Shown here piece after piece: positions 53,565-63,335 of a stretch of DNA of 64,000 nt. The stretch comes from Mycolicibacterium elephantis DSM 44368 (GTDB lineage Bacteria; Actinomycetota; Actinomycetes; Mycobacteriales; Mycobacteriaceae). A program made the translations under genes and the position numbers. Position 1 is the first letter of the stretch, and every line of letters begins with the position of its first letter. The notes below the pieces were generated by a model that saw only the letters and a program-made list of their open reading frames with translations, made no database searches and was not told where the DNA came from. The DNA is taken from positions 107,370 through 171,369 of the forward strand of contig NZ_ATDN01000002.1 in assembly GCF_004014805.1 (NCBI RefSeq). Reading direction: 5' to 3'.

Positions 53565-54776
53565 TCAGCGCAGCGGCAGGCCGGTGACCGCGCGGCCGAT
53601 CACCAGGCGCTGGATCTCGCTGGTGCCCTCGAAGATCGTGAAGATCTTCGCGTCGCGGTGCATCCGCTCGACCGGGTAGTCGCGCGTGTAGCCGTTGCCG
53701 CCGAGGATCTGGATGGCCTCGTCGGTGACATAGACCGCGGTCTCGCTGGCGACGAGCTTGGCCATCGAGCCCTCGGCGTTGTCGAACGACTTGCCGTTGC
53801 GGGCCATCCAGCCCGCGCGCCACACCAGCAGCCGCGACGCGTCGATGCGCGACTTCATGTCGGCCAATTTGAAGGCGATGGCTTGGAATTCGGCGATCTT
53901 GCGGCCGAATTGCTCGCGCTGCAACGCGTAATCCAGCGCGTACTCGTAGGCCGCGCGGGCGACACCGACGGCCATCGCGCCGACGGTCGGGCGGGTGCGC
54001 TCGAAGGTGGCCAGCGCGGCCTGGCTCTTGGCGCTCTTGCCCTCGCGGGCCCGCGCGATGCGTTCCTCGAACTTCTCGCGGCCGCCGACGATGAGCCGGC
54101 CCGGGATGCGCACGTCTTCGAGCACCACCTCGGCGGTGTGCGAGGCCCGGATGCCGTGCTTGAGGAACTTCTGGCCCTGCCGGAACCCGGGGGTGTTGGG
54201 CGGGATGATGAAGGTGGCCTGGCCACGGGTGCCGAGCTCGGGATACACCGAGGCCACGACGACGTGCACCTCGGCGATGCCGCCGTTGGTGGCCCAGGTC
54301 TTGGTGCCGTTGAGCACCCACTCGTCGGTGGCCTCGTCATAGCGGGCGCGGGTGAGAATGGCGCCGACGTCGGACCCGGCGCCCGGTTCCGACGAACAGA
54401 ACGCGGCGACCTTGGGGTCGTTGACCGTGCCGAACATCTGCGGCACCCATTCGCCGATCTGTTCGGGGGTGCCGTTGGCGGCCAGGGAGGCCGCGGCCAG
54501 CCCGGTGCCCAGGATCGACAGCGCGATTCCGGCGTCGCCCCAGAACATTTCCTCGAACGCGGTCAACATGCCCAATCCGGACGGCTCCGCGGACTGCTCG
54601 GCGAAGAACTCCATGGAGTAGATGCCCACCTTGGCGGCTTCCTGGATGATCGGCCAGGGCGTCTCTTCGCGTTCGTCCCACTCGGCGGCGGCCGGTCGGA
54701 TCACGTCGGCGGCGAAGTCATGCACCCAGTCCCGGACATGGATGAGGTCGGGGGAGAGCTCCAACGAGAACGACAT
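53565..54776 (-). CDS. Acyl-CoA dehydrogenase
   Basis: A 403-aa FAD enzyme of fatty-acid or related acyl-CoA oxidation. The FAD/substrate loop is [16 protein letters not shown], the middle-domain segment is [17 protein letters not shown], and the C-terminal signature is [19 protein letters not shown] then [16 protein letters not shown]. The ATG at 54776 ([11 protein letters not shown]) follows a leaderless -10. It is not part of the M. tuberculosis order here. A palindrome overlapping the promoter suggests control by a TetR-like repressor encoded elsewhere. Confidence 0.92.
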   Translation of the reverse strand: MSFSLELSPDLIHVRDWVHDFAADVIRPAAAEWDEREETPWPIIQEAAKVGIYSMEFFAEQSAEPSGLGMLTAFEEMFWGDAGIALSILGTGLAAASLAANGTPEQIGEWVPQMFGTVNDPKVAAFCSSEPGAGSDVGAILTRARYDEATDEWVLNGTKTWATNGGIAEVHVVVASVYPELGTRGQATFIIPPNTPGFRQGQKFLKHGIRASHTAEVVLEDVRIPGRLIVGGREKFEERIARAREGKSAKSQAALATFERTRPTVGAMAVGVARAAYEYALDYALQREQFGRKIAEFQAIAFKLADMKSRIDASRLLVWRAGWMARNGKSFDNAEGSMAKLVASETAVYVTDEAIQILGGNGYTRDYPVERMHRDAKIFTIFEGTSEIQRLVIGRAVTGLPLR

Positions 54777-54783
54777 GGCAAGC

Positions 54784-54801
54784 ATCTTACTGCTGAGTAA
54801 G
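54784..54801 (-). promoter_or_regulatory. Promoter overlapped by 16-bp palindromic operator (acyl-CoA dehydrogenase)
   Basis: TAAGAT (complement of 54784-54789) ends 7 nt before the ATG, a leaderless -10. It overlaps the palindrome CTTACT-GCTG-AGTAAG at 54786-54801, whose 6-bp arms are perfect. The size and spacing are typical of TetR-family operators of acyl-CoA metabolism genes. Confidence 0.6.
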
Positions 54802-54865
54802 TTCGATGTGAAACCGGGGCGGCAACTTGGCGCGCGGACGTTCGGAGGTGTGATCGGATGCGGGG

Positions 54866-55300
54866 GTGACCCTCATCGAGGTGGAGCCGCAGCCGCGCAT
54901 CGACACCCTGGTGCGGCTGGCCGACGGCGGCGAGGCGCGCCGCACCGACTACACCGGCACGGCCTGGCTCGACGGCAAACCCCAGGTCAGCGGGCTGACC
55001 CTACGCAGGGCGCCGAACGCGCCGAAGGGCATCCGGGTGCCCAACTTTCAGACGGCGTTCTTCGTTCCCGATTGTCTGCCGTATGCCCGGGGTGCGCTGG
55101 GAAACGCGACGCTGACGGCGTCGGTGGCGCTTCGCGCGTCGGGGGAGACGGCGGCCATCGTCCACGCCGCGGCCACCTTCACCGACGACCCGTCGGGTGC
55201 GCCGACGTGGATCCAGGTGCACCTCGCCGGCCACATCGGCTGGCCCGCCGCCGTCGACTACCGAATCGTCGCGGTGACGCCGCCCGACGCTGTGCGGTGA
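54866..55300 (+). CDS. Unrecognised 144-aa protein
   Basis: No family is recognised. The GTG at 54866 starts [20 protein letters not shown]. The protein is cytosolic, beta-rich and rich in Ala/Thr, without cysteine motif or membrane segment; it contains [20 protein letters not shown] and ends AVTPPDAVR. It stands between the divergent acyl-CoA dehydrogenase and yebC. Coding potential is supported by codon-position GC bias and by full use of the gap, but a ribosome binding site is not evident. Confidence 0.55.
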   Translation: MTLIEVEPQPRIDTLVRLADGGEARRTDYTGTAWLDGKPQVSGLTLRRAPNAPKGIRVPNFQTAFFVPDCLPYARGALGNATLTASVALRASGETAAIVHAAATFTDDPSGAPTWIQVHLAGHIGWPAAVDYRIVAVTPPDAVR

Positions 55301-55386
55301 CACGTCAAAGTCCCACGTAGACTCGTCGGGCGGACTCAACGCACGAAACTTGGCGCGGAAGCGCGCACGAAAGAGGTACGACCTGA

Positions 55387-56145
55387 ATGAGCGGCCATTC
55401 CAAGTGGGCCACCACCAAGCACAAGAAAGCCGTCATCGACGCCCGCCGCGGCAAGATGTTCGCCAAGCTGATCAAGAACGTCGAGGTGGCGGCGCGGGTC
55501 GGCGGCGGTGACCCGGCCGGCAACCCGACGCTGTACGACGCGATCCAGAAGGCGAAGAAGAACTCGGTCCCCAACGACAACATCGAGCGGGCCCGTCGCC
55601 GCGGGGCCGGTGAGGAAGCCGGCGGCGCCGAGTACCAGAACATCACCTACGAGGGCTACGGCCCCAACGGCGTCGCGGTGCTGATCGAGTGCCTCACCGA
55701 CAACCGCAACCGCGCGGCCAGCGAGGTCCGGGTGGCGATGACCCGCAACGGCGGCAACATGGCCGACCCCGGGTCGGTGGCGTATCTGTTCTCCCGCAAG
55801 GGCGTGGTCACCCTCGACAAGGACGGCCTGAGCGAGGACGACGTGTTGACCGCCGTGCTCGAGGCCGGCGCCGAGGAGGTCAACGACCTCGGCGACAGCT
55901 TCCAGGTGATCTCCGAGCCCGGCGATCTGGTCGCGGTGCGCACCGCACTGCAGGACGCCGGCATCGACTACGAGTCGGCGGAGGCCGGTTTCGAACCGTC
56001 GGTGACCGTGCCCGTCGACCTCGAAGGTGCGCGCAAGATCATGAAGCTGGTCGACTCGCTCGAGGACCTCGACGACGTGCAGGAGGTCTACACCAACATG
56101 GACATCCCCGACGACGTCGCGGCCGAGCTCGACAGCGAGGACTGA
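55387..56145 (+). CDS. yebC: YebC/PmpR family DNA-binding regulatory protein
   Basis: A 252-aa protein (Rv2603c-like) beginning [20 protein letters not shown], the family signature, with [19 protein letters not shown] and [19 protein letters not shown] following. YebC proteins were described as transcription regulators near ruvC, and some act in translation of proline stretches. TAGACT at 55317-55322 may be the -10. It is followed by ruvCAB. Confidence 0.94.
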   Translation: MSGHSKWATTKHKKAVIDARRGKMFAKLIKNVEVAARVGGGDPAGNPTLYDAIQKAKKNSVPNDNIERARRRGAGEEAGGAEYQNITYEGYGPNGVAVLIECLTDNRNRAASEVRVAMTRNGGNMADPGSVAYLFSRKGVVTLDKDGLSEDDVLTAVLEAGAEEVNDLGDSFQVISEPGDLVAVRTALQDAGIDYESAEAGFEPSVTVPVDLEGARKIMKLVDSLEDLDDVQEVYTNMDIPDDVAAELDSED

Positions 56146-56308
56146 CTCCTCCCTTTCCGCCGAGACCGACGTTTTGGTGGATTTCGCTCGCACTTTTCGA
56201 CCAATTCGTCCCGTTCGGCGTGAGGAACGCAGCCCCGAGCGTGTCCTGCCCGGCGGTGTCGACTTCTCCGGCTAAGCTCTCGAACAAGTGTTCACAGAAG
56301 GAGCGGCC

Positions 56309-56896
56309 GTGCGGGTGATGGGCGTCGATCCCGGGTTGACGCGCTGCGGCCTGTCGGTCATCGAGGGCGGCACGGGCAGGCAAGTCATCGCGTTGGACGT
56401 CGACGTCGTTCGCACCCCCTCCGACCAGGCGCTGCACCACCGGCTGCTCACCATCAGCGACGCGGTCGAGTACTGGATGGACACCCACAAACCCGACGTC
56501 ATCGCGATCGAGCGGGTGTTCTCCCAGCAGAACGTGTCGACCGTGATGGGCACCGCGCAGGCCGGCGGGGTCATCGCGTTGGCTGCGGCCAAACGCGACA
56601 TCGATGTGCACTTCCACACGCCCAGCGAGGTCAAGGCCGCTGTCACCGGCAACGGCAACGCCGACAAGGCGCAGGTCACCGCGATGGTCACCAGGATCCT
56701 CGCGCTGCAGACCAAGCCGACGCCCGCGGACGCCGCCGACGCGTTGGCGCTGGCCATCTGCCACTGCTGGCGCGCCCCCATGATCGCGCGGATGGCCGCC
56801 GCCGAGGCGCTGGCCGCCGAGCAGAAACGCAAGTACAACGCGAGGTTAAAGGCCCAGCAGGCCGCCCAGCAGGCCAAAGTGAGAGCAGCACGATGA
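56309..56896 (+). CDS. ruvC: Holliday junction endonuclease RuvC
   Basis: A 195-aa resolvase that cuts four-way DNA junctions. Acidic catalytic residues appear in [11 protein letters not shown] (D7), VIAIERVF (Glu) and [14 protein letters not shown] (Asp). GTG 56309 is chosen over 56288 because AGAAGGAG lies 5 nt upstream and the product begins MRVMGVDPG as in the family. The C-terminal tail is Ala/Gln-rich. It overlaps ruvA by 4 nt. The 163-bp gap after yebC holds a GCCGAGACCGACG-type element but no gene. Confidence 0.95.
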   Translation: MRVMGVDPGLTRCGLSVIEGGTGRQVIALDVDVVRTPSDQALHHRLLTISDAVEYWMDTHKPDVIAIERVFSQQNVSTVMGTAQAGGVIALAAAKRDIDVHFHTPSEVKAAVTGNGNADKAQVTAMVTRILALQTKPTPADAADALALAICHCWRAPMIARMAAAEALAAEQKRKYNARLKAQQAAQQAKVRAAR

Positions 56897-57480
56897 TCGC
56901 ATCCATTCGCGGCGAGGTCCTCGACATCGCCCTCGACCACGTCGTCATCGAGGCGGCCGGGGTGGGCTACAAGGTGATGGCGACACCGTCCGCGCTGGCC
57001 ACGTTGCGCCGGGGCAGCGAAGCGCGGTTGATCACCGCGATGATCGTGCGCGAGGACTCGATGACGCTGTACGGCTTTCCCGACGGCGACGCCCGCGACC
57101 TGTTCCTGACGCTGCTCGGCGTCTCCGGAATCGGGCCCTCCATCGCGCTGGGTGCGCTCGCCATGTACGACGGACCCACCCTGCGCCAAGCCATCGCCGA
57201 GAGCGACATCACCGCGCTGACGCGAATTCCCAAGGTGGGCAAGAAGACCGCCGAGCTGATGGTGCTCAGCCTGCGGGACAAGATGGGTGCGGTCACGCCG
57301 ACGGGCGCCGCCGCGGTGAACGGCCACTCGGTGCGCGGCCCGGTGGTGGAAGCCCTTGTGGGCCTTGGCTTTGCCGCCAAGCAGGCCGAGGAGGCCACCG
57401 ACAAGGTGCTGGCCAACGACCCCGAAGCCACCCAGTCCAGCGCGCTGCGCGCGGCGCTGTCGATGTTAGGTAAGAAGTGA
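56893..57480 (+). CDS. ruvA: Holliday junction DNA helicase subunit RuvA
   Basis: A 195-aa junction-binding protein. An N-terminal OB domain ([20 protein letters not shown]) is followed by two helix-hairpin-helix motifs ([33 protein letters not shown]). The C-terminal RuvB-contacting domain is about residues 148-195. It forms tetramers that hold the four-way junction for RuvB. It overlaps ruvC and ruvB by 4 nt each. Confidence 0.96.
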   Translation: MIASIRGEVLDIALDHVVIEAAGVGYKVMATPSALATLRRGSEARLITAMIVREDSMTLYGFPDGDARDLFLTLLGVSGIGPSIALGALAMYDGPTLRQAIAESDITALTRIPKVGKKTAELMVLSLRDKMGAVTPTGAAAVNGHSVRGPVVEALVGLGFAAKQAEEATDKVLANDPEATQSSALRAALSMLGKK

Positions 57481-58538
57481 GCCGGTTCGACGAGTCCGAG
57501 GAACCCGACGAGCGGGAGGTGTCGCCGGCGCTGACGGTCGGGGAGGGCGACATCGACGCCAGCCTGCGCCCGCGCTCGCTCGGCGAGTTCATCGGCCAGC
57601 CCCGGGTACGCGAACAGCTGCAGCTGGTCATCGAAGGCGCCAAGAACCGCGGCGGCACACCCGATCACATCCTGCTGTCCGGGCCGCCCGGGCTGGGCAA
57701 GACGTCGCTGGCGATGATCATCGCCGCCGAACTCGGCTCGTCGCTGCGGGTCACCTCCGGGCCCGCGCTGGAGCGGGCGGGTGATCTGGCGGCGATGCTG
57801 TCCAACCTCGTCGAGCACGACGTGCTGTTCATCGACGAGATCCACCGCATCGCCCGCCCCGCCGAGGAGATGCTGTATCTGGCGATGGAGGACTTCCGCG
57901 TCGACGTCGTGGTCGGCAAAGGCCCTGGAGCGACGTCGATTCCGCTGGAGGTCGCGCCGTTCACGCTCGTCGGCGCCACCACCCGCTCTGGCGCGCTGAC
58001 CGGCCCGTTGCGCGACCGGTTCGGCTTCACCGCCCACATGGACTTCTACGAACCGGCCGAGCTCGAGCAGGTGCTGATGCGTTCGGCCGGCATTTTGGGC
58101 ATCGAGTTGGGCGCCGACGCGGGCGCCGAGATCGCCCGGCGTTCCCGCGGAACGCCGCGCATCGCCAACCGGCTGCTGCGCCGGGTCCGCGACTACGCCG
58201 AGGTACGGGCCGACGGGGTCATCACCCGCGACATCGCCAAGGCGGCGTTGGAGGTGTACGACGTCGACGAACTGGGCCTCGATCGGCTCGACCGGGCGGT
58301 ATTGTCGGCGCTCACAAGAAGTTTCGGCGGCGGCCCGGTCGGCGTGTCGACATTGGCCGTCGCGGTGGGGGAGGAGGCCACCACGGTCGAGGAGGTGTGT
58401 GAGCCGTTTCTGGTGCGGGCGGGAATGATCGCCCGCACCCCGCGTGGCCGGGTGGCCACCCCGCAGGCGTGGACGCACCTGGGGATGACCCCGCCGACCA
58501 GGGTCAGCGGCTTGGGCCAGCCGGGACTGTTCGAGTAG
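57477..58538 (+). CDS. ruvB: Holliday junction branch migration ATPase RuvB
   Basis: A 353-aa AAA+ motor. Walker A is [11 protein letters not shown], Walker B is LFIDEIHR, sensor 1 is [19 protein letters not shown] and the arginine finger follows. The C-terminal winged helix ends [13 protein letters not shown]. It drives branch migration with RuvA. GTG start overlaps the ruvA stop. Confidence 0.97.
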   Translation: MSRFDESEEPDEREVSPALTVGEGDIDASLRPRSLGEFIGQPRVREQLQLVIEGAKNRGGTPDHILLSGPPGLGKTSLAMIIAAELGSSLRVTSGPALERAGDLAAMLSNLVEHDVLFIDEIHRIARPAEEMLYLAMEDFRVDVVVGKGPGATSIPLEVAPFTLVGATTRSGALTGPLRDRFGFTAHMDFYEPAELEQVLMRSAGILGIELGADAGAEIARRSRGTPRIANRLLRRVRDYAEVRADGVITRDIAKAALEVYDVDELGLDRLDRAVLSALTRSFGGGPVGVSTLAVAVGEEATTVEEVCEPFLVRAGMIARTPRGRVATPQAWTHLGMTPPTRVSGLGQPGLFE

Positions 58539-58547
58539 GGGATCGCG

Positions 58548-59186
58548 ATGGGCAGCGGAACGATACGGCTCGGCGGGCTGTGCGGAATCGCATCGGCGGC
58601 CGCGATCGTCCCTGCCTACCTCATCGGATCTCCCGAGGCCCCCGCGGATGCCGGCGGCGCGCGAGCCTACTTCGACAGCGCCGCAGCGTTTCTCACCGCC
58701 AACGGCACGTTGCCGGTCGCGCACATCGTGCTCGGCATCTTGTTCCTCGGCGTGCTCATGGCCACGCTTCGGTCAGCCACCGGCGCCACGGGCGCGTTCT
58801 ACACCGCGGTCATCGGTGCCTCGGTGTTCGTCGCGCTGACGGCCGCGGGCCTGGCCGCCGAGGTGGCCGTGCCGGCGGCCGTCGTGCAGTTCGACGACCT
58901 GAGCGTCGTCGAGTACGCGCAGCCGTACCTCGGGTTGGCGGCTTGGCTGTACCACTACAGCCAACTCGGCGCTGCCGCAGTGATTTTCGCGACCGCGTAC
59001 GTGGTCTGGCGCACCGCGGTGCTGCCGAAATGGTCGGCGGCGCTGGGCGTACTCGGCGTGCCCGCGCTGCTGCACACCTGGATCGGGCTGCCCGGCGCCT
59101 TCAGCACGGTCGTGTGGATGGCGTTGACCGGCCTGCTCATGCTGGCGATACCACCGATCGTGCGGGTGGAGAGCGTCGGCGTGTGA
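58548..59186 (+). CDS. Integral membrane protein of unknown function (DUF4386-like)
   Basis: A 212-aa protein with six predicted membrane segments and no catalytic motif. The opening IRLGGLCGIASAAAIVPAYL and the overall layout resemble DUF4386 proteins; assignment is tentative. It lies 9 nt after ruvB and ends by overlapping a tiny membrane reading frame by 4 nt. This position is occupied by other genes in M. tuberculosis. Confidence 0.7.
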   Translation: MGSGTIRLGGLCGIASAAAIVPAYLIGSPEAPADAGGARAYFDSAAAFLTANGTLPVAHIVLGILFLGVLMATLRSATGATGAFYTAVIGASVFVALTAAGLAAEVAVPAAVVQFDDLSVVEYAQPYLGLAAWLYHYSQLGAAAVIFATAYVVWRTAVLPKWSAALGVLGVPALLHTWIGLPGAFSTVVWMALTGLLMLAIPPIVRVESVGV

Positions 59187-59263
59187 AGGGTTTCGCCGCG
59201 CTCACCCAAGGTCTGTTCGCGCTGCTCACGGTCGTGCTGCTGGCGTTCGCTGTGCCGCTGTAG
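59183..59263 (+). CDS. 26-aa single-helix membrane microprotein candidate
   Basis: A GTG overlapping the upstream stop (GTGTGA) opens a 26-codon frame beginning VKGFAALTQGLFALL and ending LAFAVPL. It is a single hydrophobic helix with one lysine near its start. Coupling to the membrane protein gene and the composition support translation, but the size makes chance possible. Confidence 0.4.
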   Translation: MKGFAALTQGLFALLTVVLLAFAVPL

Positions 59264-59274
59264 CGGCGCCGAAG

Positions 59275-59901
59275 TCAGCGGATCGCGGGTACCGCGCGCT
59301 CGGGGGCGGCGCGGCCGGCGAGCACCTCGACGGCGGCCGTCGCGTCCGGAACGGAGATCAGCAGGTCACGGGTCGCCGCGAGCGCCTGCGGGGACGGTTC
59401 GACACCGCCGACCGCGGCCGCGAGGTCGAGCAGATGCACGGTGGCCTCCATCAGCGCGGTCTCGGTGATCACCGCGAGCGTGGTGCTGCCCACGTACGGA
59501 TAGGCAATCACGGTGTTTGCCGGCACGGCGGTCGCGCGCAGGGTGCGGGCGGACTCGGCGAACCGACGCGCCGCCGCCTCCGGAGTCAACGCCGCGGCGT
59601 CAGACCTGGCCTGTTCGGCGAGGCTGCCGGCGTTCGTGTTGGCGACCCCGTCGGGTGCGTTGAAGCGCCGCAACAGCACCGCGGCGTCGGTGACCGCTGC
59701 CGGCGGGTCGACGACCGCTTCGGCGAGCCGGGCGAACATCGCCGGATCCGGGCAGACATGGGCGAGCAGCGCCGCGACATCCCAGTCCTCGCAGCGGGTG
59801 GGCGTCGCCCATTCCTCGGCGCTGAGCCGGCTGCACCGACGAGCCCAACGCTCCCACGTGTCGGCCAGCACTTCCCGCGCCGCCTCACCGTCAAGCCGCA
59901 T
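59275..59901 (-). CDS. Maleylpyruvate isomerase/DinB-type family protein (TIGR03083)
   Basis: A 208-aa protein. The N-terminal DinB-like four-helix fold has RWARRCSRLSAEEWATPTRCEDWDVAALLAHV, with W-x-x-P/T and H as in mycothiol-dependent metalloenzymes, and LMEATVHLLDLAAAVG supplies a second histidine. Such proteins use mycothiol as cofactor or remove toxic thiols; the reaction here is unknown. ATG 59901 (MRLDGEAA) is preferred to 59910. Confidence 0.75.
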   Translation of the reverse strand: MRLDGEAAREVLADTWERWARRCSRLSAEEWATPTRCEDWDVAALLAHVCPDPAMFARLAEAVVDPPAAVTDAAVLLRRFNAPDGVANTNAGSLAEQARSDAAALTPEAAARRFAESARTLRATAVPANTVIAYPYVGSTTLAVITETALMEATVHLLDLAAAVGGVEPSPQALAATRDLLISVPDATAAVEVLAGRAAPERAVPAIR

Positions 59902-59973
59902 ACCGCCCAACGTAGCGATGTCGGGTTACGCGGGCGTCGACGCGGGTAATCAGCCGGGGATCAAGGAGGCATC

Positions 59974-60663
59974 ATGACCGATACTCGTGTACCCACCAGG
60001 GGCGGCCGACTGCACATGCGACGCAGTCGGGGCGCCGCAAGCGGTTTGCTGTTAATTCTCTTGGGTGCGTGGGGTGCGCTCATTCCGTTCGTCGGTCCGC
60101 TGTTCAATTTCGCGTTCAGCCCCGACCAGGCGTGGACGTGGACCACCGGACGGGGCTGGCTGGAGGTGCTACCCGGGGCGGTGACCGCGCTGGGTGGTCT
60201 GATGCTGCTGGTGTCACGTAACCGGGCGACGGCCATGTTCGGCGGCTGGCTCGCCGTTGCCGGCGGTGCTTGGTTCGTCATCGGGCGTGCCCTGGCAGGC
60301 CCGCTCGGAATCGGCGATGCCGGTGCGCCGGTCGCGGCCACCGAGGCCAAGCGGGTGGCGCTGGAGCTGACGTACTTCTACGGCCTGGGCGCGCTGATCG
60401 TGCTCCTGGGCGGCGCCGCGCTCGGCCGCATCTCGGTGCGCAGCGTGCGTGACGTCGAGTGGGCGGACCGTACGACGACCGCGGTCGCCGAGCCCGCGCC
60501 CGCCGCAGCGGTACCCGCCGACCGGTCTGAGCCCGCGATGGCGGATCAGCGCACCGAGGTCATCGGGCCGACCGCGGATTCCGCGCAACCGCGCCGTCGC
60601 AGCTGGCGCAACATGTTTCGCAGCAACGGCGGCCAGCGCGGACAACGCCTCGCCCACCGGTAG
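59974..60663 (+). CDS. Membrane protein of unknown function
   Basis: A 229-aa protein with four membrane segments (about residues 22-48, 62-82, 88-108, 130-150) and a cytosolic, Ala/Pro-rich then arginine-rich tail ending RSNGGQRGQRLAHR. AAGGAGG 5 nt before the ATG is a near-perfect ribosome binding site. No family name is certain. It is monocistronic, with a strong terminator 25 nt after the stop. Confidence 0.75.
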   Translation: MTDTRVPTRGGRLHMRRSRGAASGLLLILLGAWGALIPFVGPLFNFAFSPDQAWTWTTGRGWLEVLPGAVTALGGLMLLVSRNRATAMFGGWLAVAGGAWFVIGRALAGPLGIGDAGAPVAATEAKRVALELTYFYGLGALIVLLGGAALGRISVRSVRDVEWADRTTTAVAEPAPAAAVPADRSEPAMADQRTEVIGPTADSAQPRRRSWRNMFRSNGGQRGQRLAHR

Positions 60664-60688
60664 CAGCCGCGCCCGGTGATCCGGGCGG

Positions 60689-60729
60689 CACAAGGTGTCC
60701 CATGCCCCACGGCATCGGGACACCTTGTG
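60689..60729 (+). terminator. Hairpin terminator
   Basis: CACAAGGTGTCCC (from 60689) pairs with GGGACACCTTGTG (to 60729), and the inner ATGCC/GGCAT extends the stem to about 18 bp with one bulge. It lies 25 nt after the membrane protein gene. Confidence 0.82.
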
Positions 60730-60832
60730 TGTCAGCGACGTCAAGCGGTGACGTGGATCCCACCGTCACTCCGGGTGGGACGAGGCTCACGCGCGCGCTG
60801 TGATCTGCGTGACGGCATCCCGTGAATCGGGA

Positions 60833-60849
60833 AGATAGCGTGGCTATCT
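60833..60849. promoter_or_regulatory. 17-bp palindromic operator candidate
   Basis: AGATAGC-GTG-GCTATCT at 60833-60849 has perfect 7-bp arms. It lies 59 bp upstream of the small P450-like gene, where a repressor would overlap a promoter. It has no other explanation in this gap. Confidence 0.55.
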
Positions 60850-60908
60850 AAACGTTGTGGCGAAGGTACGCCGCTAATCGCTTTTCCGATTCGTCCGAGG
60901 AGGCCAGC

Positions 60909-61217
60909 ATGCCTGAATGGCCTGGCATCACCGATTCCATTGTCGCACGCCAGAATTCAGCCACCGCACTGTGCGAGGCATTCGGTTTCCCCGAAGAGGA
61001 CTGGCCGTTGTTCGCCCGGTGGGCCACCGCGCCGATGTCGCCGCGAGACGAAGAGGCGCTGTATCAGTACGTCGACCTCAAGATCGCCGAACGGTGCTGG
61101 AAACCCACTGACGACCTGTTGTCGAACCTGATCGACGTCGAGGTCGACGGTGTCGAGCTCACCGTCGACGACATCTACCGCTTCGTGGCCACGCTGCTGA
61201 CCGACGGCGTCTTCTGA
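60909..61217 (+). CDS. Short cytochrome P450-like fragment protein
   Basis: A 102-aa product resembling the middle of a bacterial P450 only. FGFPEEDWPLFARWA matches the usual G-helix-side VPxxDxxxFxxW, and PTDDLLSNLIDVEVDG with ELTVDDIYRFVATLLT matches the segment just before the I-helix. It then stops (DGVF) where AGxxTT would begin. The ExxR and haem cysteine are absent, so it cannot bind haem as a P450. Yet it has GAGGAGG 5 nt before its ATG and an upstream palindrome. It is either a remnant or a repurposed small protein. Confidence 0.65.
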   Translation: MPEWPGITDSIVARQNSATALCEAFGFPEEDWPLFARWATAPMSPRDEEALYQYVDLKIAERCWKPTDDLLSNLIDVEVDGVELTVDDIYRFVATLLTDGVF

Positions 61218-61218
61218 A

Positions 61219-62670
61219 TCAGGCGGGCTGACCCGTATAGGCCATCACGTGCTTGACGCGGGTGTAGTCCTCCAAGCCGTACATCGACAGGTCCTTGCCG
61301 TGGCCCGACGACTTGAACCCGCCATGGGGCATCTCGGCCACCAGCGGAATATGGGTGTTGATCCACACGCAGCCGAAGTCCAGCGCCGCCGAGACCCGCA
61401 GCGCCCGTGACACGTCGCGGGTCCACACCGAAGATGCCAGACCGTAGTCCACACCGTTGGCGCACGCCACCGCCTGCTCCTCATCGGCGAAGGACTGCAC
61501 GGTGATGACCGGGCCGAAGATCTCCTGCTGACTGAGCCGGTCGTCGTGGCGCAGCCCGCCGATCACCGTCGGCTCGACGTAGAAGCCCTGCCCGCCCTGC
61601 CGTCCGCCGCCGGCGGCCACGGTGGCGTGCGACGGCACGTCACCGAGGAACCCGAGCACCCGCTCGAGCTGGTTGGCGTTGTTGACCGGCGGCACCCAGG
61701 CGTCCTCGTCGTCGGCCGGCCTGCCGAACGTGGTCGTCGCGCCGCGTGCCTGTTCGGCCAGCGCGTCGGTCAGGTCGGCGGCGACGTTGGCGCCGGCCAG
61801 CACCCGGGTGGCCGCGGTGCAGTCCTGGCCGGCGTTGAAGTAGCCCGCTGTGGCGATGCCTTCGGCGGCCGTCGCGACGTCGCAGTCGTCGAACACCAGC
61901 ACGGGCGCCTTGCCGCCCAGTTCCAGATGCGTGCGCTTGAGATGTCCGCCCGCGCTGACGGCGACCGCTCGGCCCGCGGCCACCGAACCGGTGATCGAAA
62001 CCATCTGCGGCGTCGGATGCGCGATCACCGCGGCACCGGTGTCCCGGTCGCCGCAGACCACGTTCAGCACGCCGGGTGGAAGATGACGTGACGCGATCTC
62101 GGCGAGCATCACCGTCGTCACCGGGGTGGTGTCGCTGGGCTTGAGCACGACCGTGTTGCCCGCGGCGATCGCGGGCACGAACTTCCAGACCGCCATCATC
62201 ATCGGGTAGTTCCACGGCGCCACCTGGCCGATCACGCCGACCGGCTCGCGGCGGATCCACGAGGTGTGGTCGGCCATGTACTCCCCGGCGGACTTGCCCT
62301 CCAACACCCGCGCGGCACCGGCGAAGAACCGAATCTGGTCGACCATCGGCGGGATCTCCTCGGCCATGGTGACGTGATTGGGCTTGCCGGTGTTGCGGCC
62401 CTCGGCCTCGACCAGATCCTTCGCGTGCTTCTCGACGTCGTCGGCGAAGTCGAGAAGCGCCTTCTGCCGGGTCGCCGGGGTGGTGCGCTTCCAGTCGGCG
62501 AACGCCTTGGCCGCCGCGCCGTAGGCGCTGTCGATGTCGGCTTCGGAGGAGATCGGGGCGGTGCCGTACTGCTCGCCGGTGCTCGGGTCGACGAGCGCCA
62601 CGGTGGCCCCACTTGCCGACTCGACGCGCTCGCCGCCGATGAAGTTTCCAACGCGCAACGGATCGGCCAT
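61219..62670 (-). CDS. Aldehyde dehydrogenase, gamma-aminobutyraldehyde dehydrogenase-like
   Basis: A 483-aa NAD(P)-dependent aldehyde dehydrogenase. The cofactor region includes APWNYPMMMAVWK and SITGSVAAGRAV, the catalytic glutamate is in HLELGGKAP, and the nucleophile Cys is in FNAGQDCTAATRVL. The C-terminal MPHGGFKSSGHGKDLS matches the gamma-aminobutyraldehyde/betaine aldehyde subgroup. Possible roles are polyamine or GABA breakdown. Its stop lies one base from the stop of the convergent P450-like gene. The 262 bp upstream, before yajC, shows no further gene. Confidence 0.9.
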   Translation of the reverse strand: MADPLRVGNFIGGERVESASGATVALVDPSTGEQYGTAPISSEADIDSAYGAAAKAFADWKRTTPATRQKALLDFADDVEKHAKDLVEAEGRNTGKPNHVTMAEEIPPMVDQIRFFAGAARVLEGKSAGEYMADHTSWIRREPVGVIGQVAPWNYPMMMAVWKFVPAIAAGNTVVLKPSDTTPVTTVMLAEIASRHLPPGVLNVVCGDRDTGAAVIAHPTPQMVSITGSVAAGRAVAVSAGGHLKRTHLELGGKAPVLVFDDCDVATAAEGIATAGYFNAGQDCTAATRVLAGANVAADLTDALAEQARGATTTFGRPADDEDAWVPPVNNANQLERVLGFLGDVPSHATVAAGGGRQGGQGFYVEPTVIGGLRHDDRLSQQEIFGPVITVQSFADEEQAVACANGVDYGLASSVWTRDVSRALRVSAALDFGCVWINTHIPLVAEMPHGGFKSSGHGKDLSMYGLEDYTRVKHVMAYTGQPA

Positions 62671-62932
62671 CGGAGAGCTCCTGTCGTCAGCGGTCGGTGA
62701 GGATCAGCACGAGCACACCTCGGATTCACCGATTCGATCACACATCGAGCGGGTTGGCGACGGGATCACCGGCCATACCGGCAGGCGGCGACGGATTTCG
62801 TCGTACGGGGCGGGACGGCAGGTGCGTGCATTCAGCGGCACCGGGCACAATGGCACACTGGTCATTTACGAGGCGCTTGGCCTGCCGTCTGCGCGCCGTG
62901 ACCGCAAGACCTAACGAAAGACAATTACCTTC

Positions 62933-63271
62933 ATGGATCTCGTCATCTTTTTGCCCCTGCTCATCGTGCTGGGCGCGTTCATGTTCTTCGCGTCGCGGCG
63001 TCAGAAGAAGGCGATGCAGGCCACCATCGACCTGCACAATTCGCTTCAGGTCGGCGATCGGATTCACACCACGTCCGGGCTGGAAGGCACCATCGTCGCC
63101 ATCACCGACGACGACATCGAGTTGGAGATCGCCCCCGGGGTCGTCACGACCTGGATGAAGCTCGCCGTTCGGGACCGCATCGAGGACGACGACGACTTCG
63201 ATGAGGACGACAGCGCGGAACCGACCGCCACCGAACTCACCGAGAGCCCCAACACGAAGACTGACAACTGA
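62933..63271 (+). CDS. yajC: Preprotein translocase subunit YajC
   Basis: A 112-aa protein. One N-terminal membrane helix (MDLVIFLPLLIVLGAFMFF) is followed by RRQKKAMQATIDLHNSLQVGDRI, the YajC signature, and a cytosolic beta domain with TTSGLEGTIVAITDDDIELE. The C-terminal tail is acidic. It joins SecDF to support Sec export. secD follows after 64 nt, as in Rv2588c-Rv2587c. Confidence 0.94.
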   Translation: MDLVIFLPLLIVLGAFMFFASRRQKKAMQATIDLHNSLQVGDRIHTTSGLEGTIVAITDDDIELEIAPGVVTTWMKLAVRDRIEDDDDFDEDDSAEPTATELTESPNTKTDN

Positions 63272-63335
63272 GGACTCAGCAAGAGCACGTACGCTTTGCG
63301 GTGCTGACGAACTGACCTCAAGGAGACCCTGAAAC

